Source: an uncultured Synergistia bacterium (GTDB lineage Bacteria > Eremiobacterota > SpSt-956 > JAKJGF01). Taken from it: a stretch of 5,038 nt of DNA. The notes under the pieces were generated by a model that had not been told where the DNA came from, made no database searches, and saw nothing but the letters and a program-made list of their open reading frames with translations. Location: positions 1-5,038 of the forward strand of contig CALARM010000731.1 of assembly GCA_937888925.1 (NCBI GenBank), in the 5' to 3' direction. A program made the position numbers and the translations under genes. Every line of letters begins with the position of its first letter. Position 1 is the first letter of the stretch. Shown in pieces: positions 1 through 5,038 of the stretch.

Positions 1-2241
1 ATTTTTTAATTCCAGAGGAGGGAGATCAAAATTTACTTCACACATATTTCCTTCCGTAACAGAAATAGTTCCGAATTCATTATAGAACATGGCTTCTCCT
101 TTAATTACAGTAAGAGCAGAAGAAAATCCTTTACCTTCTTCACCTGTTACCTCAAGGAGAAACTCGGCTTCTCCTGTAGAGACACCGGCAGTATCTGTTT
201 TCAACTCTCCTATCTTACATATACCTTCATTTACTATACTGCACAGAACTTTCCCTTTTACCAGAAATACCTTCAATGCATTTTCCGCCCCATCTTTAAT
301 AAATTCCACATGGCTGAATGGAGCAACTTTAATAACACTCTTATTATTGAAGATTATTTCAACCATGCCTTCCATAGTTTCAATAGAATTTTCCGGAGAA
401 AGGGTCATACCTTTTTCTATCTTACTTTTATATGGCAGTAATTCTGCGAAGCCTGTCACTTTTCTGATTATTAAATTAAATTTAATTATCCTTTCTACTA
501 AAGGAGGAAAAACATGTCTGTATAAAAGAACTACTTCATCACCGACCTTAATTTTATCTCCGTCCATAAGCGGCCTTGAAGATATGACCTGTACACCGTT
601 AAGAAAGGTTTTATTTTCTTTTTTCTCATTCAAAAGGTAAAATTTATTTTGTTTCTTTTCCAGTCTTGCATGGAGGCGTGAAATGCTCTTATCCTGTGTA
701 GAAAGTTCTATTTCTTTGACATCTATAGTTTTTTTTGATTTCCTTCCTATAAGATTAATCTTCTTATTCAGATGAAAGACCTTACCTTTATCAAATCCTT
801 CTATAACCTGCAAAGAAGGGCTTTTAATCAAATCAGGATTACCATAGAAATTATATTCCATAAGAGTATTTCCTATTTTTATCATGTCTCCCGGCTCAAG
901 ACCTTTTTTTACTACAGACATATCATTTACGATTAAATTTTCCGTTTCATTTTCAAGGTTTATACAGAGCCACCCTTCTTCACAGGCAAGACTTGCGGCA
1001 TAATCTGACAGAGAAGAGTCAGAAAGTTCTATATCCTTTCTTTCAGAGCCTTTCCTTCCTATAACAATTTTATTTTCCACTATATCGTTTATAACAAATT
1101 CATTTCCCATGTCAGGTCCGTCTGTAACATTAAAAGAATGAGCAGCTTTATGTCTTTTTATTACTGTTTTTTCGTCTTCATCATCTTCATCATCTTCATT
1201 ATCTTCTTCAGATTCTTCACTGTAATTTTCCTCTGATGGAGAAATTTCTTCTCTTTTATCTTTCTCATCTTCTATAATATCTGTTCCATCATACTTATCA
1301 TCTTCTTCCCCGGAGTCAGATGAAGTTTTCCTGTATTTATTTATAAACATCATCCTTACTTTACCTATTTGAATAATGTCCCCTTCCTGGAGGAGTCGAA
1401 AATTTTCGCTCGAAGTCTCTATTTTATTTACAATAGTAGGTGTTACAGCAGATTTACTGTGAAGTATGGCAAAGGTTTTATCTTTTCCTATCCATTTAAG
1501 TGTGGCCTGATCAACGGATACAGAAGAAGAATCAAGCAAAATCCATCCTTTTCTTTCCTGTGCCGTAAGTTTTCCTATGGATATGAGAAATCTATCCAGT
1601 TCAATCTCTTTTCCTTCTTCAAGGCCTGATATAATTTTAAGCACATATCCAGTTTTGTATTTCGTTATATCTATTTCCTCTTCATAATCTTCTTCTTCTG
1701 AGAGAGAAAGTTCTTCTTTTTCCGGCTCAGGAAAAGGATGTATTTCTTCTTTATAACGGACTGTTTTATAATTCATCGTAACAGGTTGCATCTCTTCTTT
1801 ATAATTAGCTGTTTTATAATCCAGAGGCTTCTTTTTTCTATAAATCATAGAGTTATGTCCTATAATAATCTCACTGCCTTCTTTCAGGCACGCAGGTTTC
1901 CCTATTACTGTTCCGTCTACAATAGTCGGATTTTTTGTACCTGCTACAAAATCAATTATATGAATCTGTCTGTCATTATCCCATGAAAGTCTTGCCTGCA
2001 ATGTTGCAATTGTATCCTGACTGTCTTTTATAAGTACAGAGTCTATTCTTTTATCTTCCGGTAATTCTCTTCCAATCTCAACAGGGTCATAGCCCAGTTG
2101 AATAATCTTACCTTTTTCCTCTCCTTCTATTATAACAAGTTCATATATTACATCCTCTTTTTGCTGCACTTTTTCTTTTTCATGTTCCGCACCTGTCAGG
2201 ACAGAAAATATTTTTGAAAAAAAGCCATCACCTGCCGGCAT
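1..2241 (-). CDS. Multi-FHA protein with C-terminal FecR-like domain (3' end beyond window)
   Basis: I translated this frame codon by codon: 747 codons, no stop, so the C-terminus lies outside the window. The ATG at 2241 is chosen because GAGGTGA sits 5 bases upstream. No transmembrane helix is visible; residues 6-16 (GFFSKIFSVLTG region) could form an amphipathic helix. FHA1 spans about 31-135 (G57 R58 kept, histidine position is Q82). FHA2 spans about 198-303 (G223, Arg replaced by K224, His replaced by Q245). An acidic Ser/Glu/Asp linker covers 304-367. FHA3 spans about 368-466 (G395 R396 kept, His position is A415). FHA4 spans about 475-576 and is canonical: G499 R500, S521 R522 H524, N543, N548 G549. 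Residues about 593-738 resemble a FecR domain: KGMTLSPENSIET, then NNKSVIKVAPFSHVEF, then TDTAGVSTGEAEF, then a V-I-K-G-E strand. FHA domains bind phosphothreonine peptides, so this is probably the reader or substrate of the kinase encoded 178 bases upstream. The FHA calls, FHA4 above all, are firm; the FecR call is by pattern only. Confidence 0.9.
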   Translation of the reverse strand, partial: MPAGDGFFSKIFSVLTGAEHEKEKVQQKEDVIYELVIIEGEEKGKIIQLGYDPVEIGRELPEDKRIDSVLIKDSQDTIATLQARLSWDNDRQIHIIDFVAGTKNPTIVDGTVIGKPACLKEGSEIIIGHNSMIYRKKKPLDYKTANYKEEMQPVTMNYKTVRYKEEIHPFPEPEKEELSLSEEEDYEEEIDITKYKTGYVLKIISGLEEGKEIELDRFLISIGKLTAQERKGWILLDSSSVSVDQATLKWIGKDKTFAILHSKSAVTPTIVNKIETSSENFRLLQEGDIIQIGKVRMMFINKYRKTSSDSGEEDDKYDGTDIIEDEKDKREEISPSEENYSEESEEDNEDDEDDEDEKTVIKRHKAAHSFNVTDGPDMGNEFVINDIVENKIVIGRKGSERKDIELSDSSLSDYAASLACEEGWLCINLENETENLIVNDMSVVKKGLEPGDMIKIGNTLMEYNFYGNPDLIKSPSLQVIEGFDKGKVFHLNKKINLIGRKSKKTIDVKEIELSTQDKSISRLHARLEKKQNKFYLLNEKKENKTFLNGVQVISSRPLMDGDKIKVGDEVVLLYRHVFPPLVERIIKFNLIIRKVTGFAELLPYKSKIEKGMTLSPENSIETMEGMVEIIFNNKSVIKVAPFSHVEFIKDGAENALKVFLVKGKVLCSIVNEGICKIGELKTDTAGVSTGEAEFLLEVTGEEGKGFSSALTVIKGEAMFYNEFGTISVTEGNMCEVNFDLPPLELKN
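1180..1206 (-). repeat. 9-bp microsatellite coding an acidic tract
   Basis: Three in-frame copies of a 9-mer (plus strand ATCATCTTC, ATCATCTTC, ATTATCTTC) encode the Asp/Glu run around residues 346-354 of the FHA protein. Because the unit is a multiple of three, slippage would lengthen or shorten the acidic linker between FHA2 and FHA3 without breaking the frame. Confidence 0.7.
1735..1821 (-). repeat. 48-bp tandem duplication inside the FHA gene
   Basis: Two copies of a 13-residue core at 16-residue spacing: DYKTANYKEEMQP (residues 141-153) and NYKTVRYKEEIHP (157-169). At the DNA level 1783-1821 and 1735-1773 agree at about 31 of 39 positions, consistent with an old in-frame duplication. 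It lies in the linker between FHA1 and FHA2, and each copy carries a threonine in a Tyr-Lys-Thr context (T144, T160). Confidence 0.8.
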
Positions 2242-2246
2242 TTATT

Positions 2247-2253
2247 TCACCTC
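2247..2253 (-). promoter_or_regulatory. Ribosome-binding site of the FHA gene
   Basis: On the minus strand the bases read GAGGTGA, a seven-base match to the anti-Shine-Dalgarno complement, with a 5-base spacer (AATAA) before the ATG at 2241. This fixes the start of the FHA gene. It is a much stronger site than anything upstream of the kinase. Confidence 0.85.
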
Positions 2254-2275
2254 TTCAGATATTAAGAAACAAGTA

Positions 2276-2311
2276 ATAAATCATTATAGAAATTCAATAT
2301 ACAATAAAAAA
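2276..2311 (-). promoter_or_regulatory. Candidate promoter of the FHA gene
   Basis: On the minus strand a perfect TATAAT lies at 2288-2283. Seventeen bases upstream the hexamer is only T-rich (TTTTTT, within 2312-2306), so the -35 match is poor and there is no TGN extended -10. A start near 2276 would leave a leader of about 35 bases containing the GAGGTGA site. This would let the FHA gene be transcribed separately from the kinase. AT-rich spacers produce TATAAT by chance, so the call is moderate at best. Confidence 0.35.
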
Positions 2312-2328
2312 ATCCTCTTTTGGAAGAG
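2306..2328 (-). terminator. Weak intrinsic terminator-like hairpin after the kinase gene
   Basis: The minus strand reads CTCTT, a CCAA loop, AAGAG, then GA and seven T. The stem is only 5 bp with two G-C pairs, so termination would be partial. The T tract overlaps the region where the FHA promoter's -35 would sit, so the site may attenuate read-through from the kinase and mark the boundary between two transcription units. Confidence 0.35.
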
Positions 2329-2350
2329 TGAAAAGTGAAGGGTGAAGGGT
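2323..2350. repeat. Four tandem 7-bp units (GAARRGT)
   Basis: On the plus strand four consecutive heptamers follow without gaps: GAAGAGT (2323), GAAAAGT (2330), GAAGGGT (2337), GAAGGGT (2344). Units three and four are identical; the others differ at positions 4-5. The array is noncoding, directly precedes a G+C-rich palindrome, and its first unit forms one arm of the terminator-like hairpin. It resembles the short tandem heptamer repeats reported from intergenic regions of some bacteria, notably cyanobacteria. Confidence 0.75.
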
Positions 2351-2357
2351 GCGCAGG

Positions 2358-2374
2358 GGCGAACAGTGTTCGCC
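2358..2374. repeat. Perfect 7-bp palindrome with 3-base loop
   Basis: GGCGAAC, loop AGT, GTTCGCC. The stem has five G-C pairs in an otherwise AT-rich genome and would form a stable hairpin in RNA of either strand. It lies 46 bases past the kinase stop codon, lacks an adjacent T tract on either strand, and so is better seen as a REP-like element or an mRNA 3'-end stabiliser than as a classical terminator. Similar GGGCGAAC/GTTCGCCC palindromes are familiar as dispersed intergenic repeats in several bacterial genomes. Confidence 0.75.
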
Positions 2375-2388
2375 AGGTAACGGTAAAT

Positions 2389-2416
2389 ACGCATCACACA
2401 TTACGCATCACGAATA
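2389..2416. repeat. Second tandem 7-bp array (ACGCATC-like)
   Basis: Four consecutive heptamers on the plus strand: ACGCATC (2389), ACACATT (2396), ACGCATC (2403), ACGAATA (2410). Units one and three are identical, unit two has two differences and unit four is decayed. The array ends 3 bases before the kinase stop codon (2422-2420). It differs in sequence from the other heptamer array, and the two enclose the palindrome. Confidence 0.6.
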
Positions 2417-2419
2417 AAA

Positions 2420-4945
2420 TCACTCATTTTTTTCCTGCAATATCTTTAAAATATCATTTTTCTTACTCAGCACCTGAGCATTTTCTCCGTTTATTTTCAG
2501 GGATCTGTTATAATACTGAAGGGCTTCTTCATATTTTTCCTGTTTATATAATACATCTCCTGCAGTGTAAAGTAATTCGCTATCATCAGGTTTTATGGTG
2601 AGGGCTTTATTTAAATATTCTAAAGCTTCTTCATATCTGTTTTCTTCACTGAGAATAAATCCTTTATTTCCCAGGGCATTTATATCAGAAGGCTCGATAG
2701 ATAAAATCCTGTCGAAATATTTAAGGGCTTCTTTATAACGTCCCTGAATCAACAAAAGAACTGCTTTACTCCTTAAAGCATCTATATCGTTATCGGAAAA
2801 AATTTCCACCATCGTGTCATAACATTTCATAGCTTCATCATATCTGTAAAGTCCTTCAAGACATGCACCTCTGCCTGTAAGAGCAGTCCTGTTTTCAGGA
2901 CTGAGTTTCAGGACTTTATCGAAACACAGGAGAGATTCTTCAAATTTCTTTTCTTCTCCTAAAATTGTACCTTTCATATTCCATGCATCAATATCTTTCT
3001 CATCAAACTGCAGAGTTTTATTGAAATATTTCAGTGCATCCTGATAATCTTTTTTTTCATATAAGATCTTACCTTTATTATAATAAGCAGAAGAAAATAC
3101 AGGATCAAGTTCTATTACCCTGTCGAAACATGCTATTGCATCATCATATTTTTTTATAAGCATCAAACATAATCCTTTATCATACATGCTTTCAACATAT
3201 TTATTATCAACAGAAAGAGAAGTGTCATAACATTTAATTGCTTCATCATATTTTTTCAGCATCTGAAGGCAATCTCCCCTGCCATGCCATGCACTGGCAA
3301 AACTCTGATCTATATTCAATGCTTCATCATAACATGCTATTGCTTTTTCATAATCTCCATCGCTGTAAAGTCTTAATGCTTTACTGTATAATCTTTCGGA
3401 TTTTATAAGGGAATTATAGTAATTTACCACTCCTATTATTACAGTAATGATTATAACTATAATTACCGGTACAATAATTTTATATCCCGGAAATTTTCCT
3501 GTTTTTAATTTTTTTTCTACCTTTTTCTCCTCTGTCCCTGTTTTATATTTCCTATCTTTTTGTTTCAATTTATGCTGGAGAATGTTTAATTTTTCAAGCA
3601 ATTCATCTCTTACCTCACAGGGTATTGTAACATTTAAGGCTTTATTATATATTTCTATGGCCTTATCGTATAATCCCATTTTTTCACAGCATCTTCCCCC
3701 TGCCAGCAGTGTTTCGTAATTTTCTCCCTGTAATTCAAAAACTCTCATATATTCAAAATTTGCATTGAAGAAATCACCTTTTTCTTCATAATCTCTGGCC
3801 CTGCCAACATGCTCTTTCGCTGTGATTCTGTTCTGAAGCTTCAGAAGTTCATCTTTCATTTCTCCTATTGAGTGATATCTCTCAGAAGGCTTTATCTGCA
3901 AAGCTTTTGTAAGAATCTTACTTAAAAGAGGAGACACGGAAGGATTAAATTGTTCAACGGGAGGGAATTCAGGCCCTGCATCTTTCGGATGTTTTCTGCT
4001 CAAAATATGATAAATTGTAGCACCGAAAGCGTATATATCACTTCTTAATTCTGCTTTCCCCATAAGCTGTTCAGGAGGTGCATATCCTTCTGTAAGAATA
4101 GCAAATTTTGTAGTATGTCCCTTTGGTCCTTCAAAAACCTTTGCTATTCCAAAATCAACCAGTCTCACATCATCATCTGCGGTAATAATAATATTATCAG
4201 GTTTTAAATCTCTGAATATTATCGGCGTGGGACGATTATGAAGATATGACATAACATCACATATCGTGAGAGCCCATTTTACAACTCTTTCTTCTGTAAA
4301 ATGTTCACCTTTTTTCAAATTTCTTATAAGTTTTCTGATAGTTTCTCCCTGAACATAATCCATGACAAGATATAATCGATGATGTTCCACAAAAAAATCT
4401 GATATTCTCGGGATATTAGGAGAGTCCAGAGTAGAAAGCATTTCTGCTTCTATTCTGAAGCTTCTTTCTATCACATCGGAATCTCCCTCTTCTCCATGCA
4501 TTTCTTTAAGGGCCCAGCATTTGCCGGGAAGGCTCAAATCACGTACCATATATACAACACCAAAACCTCCTGCAGCAATACCTTTTACTACAAGATACCT
4601 GTTATTCAGCACTTTACCCAGTGAAGGATAAGATATTATTATTTTTAAAGTTTTTTCATCTTTATATTCTAAAAGTAAATAGTTATTCCCGTTATCAGTA
4701 AGAAAATCGAGTATAAGAGGAGATTTCGGTTTTTTATCCAGTTTAAATGCTTCTTTACCTATGACGGTAAATTCCTTTACTGCTGTTTCATAGAGATTAC
4801 CTGCAACATCAGTAAGAACTTTTCTGAGAGCAAATTTCTTATGGCTTTCCAGTTCTTCTACGACATAAATCTGTTCATTCTCATAGACTTCTATAATTTT
4901 ATATTTATCGAGTATAGTATTACTCATGTCACTCTTCACTACCAT
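2420..4945 (-). CDS. Transmembrane Ser/Thr protein kinase with nine C-terminal TPRs
   Basis: The protein has 841 residues. Residues about 12-104 resemble a degenerate kinase N-lobe. The full Hanks-type kinase domain is about 113-370: glycine loop G122-IAAGGFG (to G129), VAIK lysine K147, alphaC glutamate probably E166, catalytic loop FRDLKPDN (D246, K248, N251; Phe replaces the usual His), DFG D264, GYAPPEQ with E292, alphaF D303. All catalytic residues are present, so an active ATP-dependent Ser/Thr kinase is expected; T278, T279 and T285 are possible activation-loop sites. A TPR-like pair lies at about 375-440, a basic juxtamembrane stretch at 459-489, one transmembrane helix at about 488-510, and nine TPRs at 516-822 with a capping helix to 841. 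The positive-inside rule puts the kinase in the cytoplasm and the TPRs outside. The start is uncertain: M1 (4945) has no clear ribosome site, while M7 (4927) has a purine-rich GAAGAG upstream. The stop is TGA. The gene is followed in the same direction by the FHA gene, suggesting one phospho-signalling unit. Confidence 0.95.
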   Translation of the reverse strand: MVVKSDMSNTILDKYKIIEVYENEQIYVVEELESHKKFALRKVLTDVAGNLYETAVKEFTVIGKEAFKLDKKPKSPLILDFLTDNGNNYLLLEYKDEKTLKIIISYPSLGKVLNNRYLVVKGIAAGGFGVVYMVRDLSLPGKCWALKEMHGEEGDSDVIERSFRIEAEMLSTLDSPNIPRISDFFVEHHRLYLVMDYVQGETIRKLIRNLKKGEHFTEERVVKWALTICDVMSYLHNRPTPIIFRDLKPDNIIITADDDVRLVDFGIAKVFEGPKGHTTKFAILTEGYAPPEQLMGKAELRSDIYAFGATIYHILSRKHPKDAGPEFPPVEQFNPSVSPLLSKILTKALQIKPSERYHSIGEMKDELLKLQNRITAKEHVGRARDYEEKGDFFNANFEYMRVFELQGENYETLLAGGRCCEKMGLYDKAIEIYNKALNVTIPCEVRDELLEKLNILQHKLKQKDRKYKTGTEEKKVEKKLKTGKFPGYKIIVPVIIVIIITVIIGVVNYYNSLIKSERLYSKALRLYSDGDYEKAIACYDEALNIDQSFASAWHGRGDCLQMLKKYDEAIKCYDTSLSVDNKYVESMYDKGLCLMLIKKYDDAIACFDRVIELDPVFSSAYYNKGKILYEKKDYQDALKYFNKTLQFDEKDIDAWNMKGTILGEEKKFEESLLCFDKVLKLSPENRTALTGRGACLEGLYRYDEAMKCYDTMVEIFSDNDIDALRSKAVLLLIQGRYKEALKYFDRILSIEPSDINALGNKGFILSEENRYEEALEYLNKALTIKPDDSELLYTAGDVLYKQEKYEEALQYYNRSLKINGENAQVLSKKNDILKILQEKNE
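2480..3400 (-). repeat. Nine-unit TPR array of the kinase
   Basis: This stretch encodes kinase residues 516-822. Nine units of 34 residues (102 bases; unit seven has 35) start at 516, 550, 584, 618, 652, 686, 720, 755 and 789. Each shows the TPR pattern with Gly or Ala at position 8, an aromatic-then-Ala core (for example YDEAI), and Tyr or Phe near position 24. A non-repeat helix (823-841) caps the array. TPR superhelices bind peptides or partner proteins; here the array follows the membrane helix directly, so it is the likely ligand-sensing part. Confidence 0.85.
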
Positions 4946-4958
4946 TTTCTTAATAATA

Positions 4959-4988
4959 AATATATGTATTAAATATATTCCATATCAA
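4959..4988 (-). promoter_or_regulatory. Candidate promoter of the kinase gene
   Basis: Minus strand: TTGATA at 4988-4983 (5 of 6 to TTGACA), an 18-base spacer, TATATT at 4964-4959 (5 of 6 to TATAAT). A start near 4952 would give a leader of only about 6 bases to M1 but about 24 bases to M7 at 4927, which favours M7 as the real start if this promoter is used. The region is so AT-rich that chance matches are likely. Confidence 0.4.
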
Positions 4989-4992
4989 AATT

Positions 4993-5014
4993 TAAATAAC
5001 CTTCAAGTTATTTA
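4993..5014. promoter_or_regulatory. Perfect 8-bp inverted repeat upstream of the kinase promoter
   Basis: TAAATAAC, loop CTTCAA, GTTATTTA. Two further pairs (4991/5016 and 4990/5017) follow beyond one mismatch. The repeat ends 4 bases upstream of the candidate -35 element, a position typical of an operator or activator site. It could instead be a weak terminator for a gene outside the window, since on the minus strand it is followed by AATTTT. No regulator gene is visible here to pair with it. Confidence 0.4.
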
Positions 5015-5038
5015 GATAAACTGCTTCTACATAATTTT

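Noticed and set aside
244..330. Idea that the N-terminal half of the FHA gene and its FecR part are two genes split by a frameshift
   Set aside because: Codon-by-codon reading from 2241 to 1 found a single frame with no stop, so the fusion is real in this sequence.
89..640. Plus-strand open frame of 183 codons
   Set aside because: It lies antisense to the continuous FHA4/FecR-coding frame, has no recognisable domain, and shows composition expected of a complementary shadow.
729..736. Eight-base T run (A8 on the coding strand) as a programmed frameshift site
   Set aside because: Comparable T8 runs occur at 3050-3057 and 3509-3516 in Lys-rich codons of the kinase; the frame stays open across all of them and no alternative frame of interest follows.
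1369..1986. Two plus-strand open frames (1369-1629 and 1738-1986)
   Set aside because: Both are antisense to the FHA1/FHA2 region, are Phe/Tyr/Ser-rich as expected from the complement of Lys/Glu-rich coding DNA, and lack domains.
2323..2416. Possible CRISPR array
   Set aside because: The repeats are 7 bp, directly adjacent and without spacers; no cas genes are present.
2335..2601. Plus-strand open frame starting in the heptamer array
   Set aside because: It begins in noncoding repeats and continues antisense into the last TPR of the kinase; no ribosome site or domain supports it.
3447..3719. Plus-strand open frame with a hydrophobic start
   Set aside because: It is the complement of the kinase transmembrane and basic juxtamembrane region, which explains the hydrophobic residues.

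Overview
The window is a two-gene cassette from an AT-rich bacterial genome (about one third G+C by eye). Everything that codes is on the minus strand. The gene order along that strand is a transmembrane Ser/Thr protein kinase with a tetratricopeptide (TPR) array (4945 to 2420), a 178-base intergenic spacer, then a multi-FHA protein with a C-terminal FecR-like domain (starts at 2241 and runs off the window at base 1). Ordinary start, stop and ribosome-binding signals point to a bacterium. The kinase style (FRDLKP catalytic loop, GYAPPEQ activation-segment end, long TPR tails) is one I associate with uncultured, environmentally derived lineages, but the sequence does not fix the phylum.

Base 1-2241: a continuous minus-strand frame of 747 codons with no stop; its 3' end lies outside the window. 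It encodes a short N-terminal amphipathic stretch, FHA1, a linker with a 16-residue tandem repeat, FHA2, a highly acidic linker, FHA3, FHA4, and a FecR-like beta domain. Only FHA4 keeps the full phosphothreonine-binding residue set.

Base 2242-2419: the intergenic spacer. It holds a good ribosome-binding site and a candidate promoter for the FHA gene, a weak terminator-like hairpin, and a locally G+C-richer block made of two different 7-bp tandem repeat arrays flanking a perfect 7-bp palindrome.

Base 2420-4945: the kinase, 841 codons. Its N-terminal 100 residues look like a second, degenerate kinase N-lobe. Then come a complete kinase domain, a short cytoplasmic TPR-like segment, a basic juxtamembrane stretch, one transmembrane helix, and nine TPRs that by the positive-inside rule should lie outside the cytoplasm.

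Base 4946-5038: the upstream region of the kinase, with a candidate promoter and a perfect 8-bp inverted repeat just upstream of its -35 element.

How they may work together (inference): an extracytoplasmic TPR sensor controls an inner Ser/Thr kinase, and the adjacent FHA protein reads the phosphothreonine mark, either on the kinase or on itself, and relays it through its other domains. Kinase-FHA gene pairs are an established arrangement; the degenerate N-lobe, the four-FHA plus FecR fusion, and the Lys-Tyr-Lys-Thr-Gly motif shared by both proteins are the less ordinary parts.
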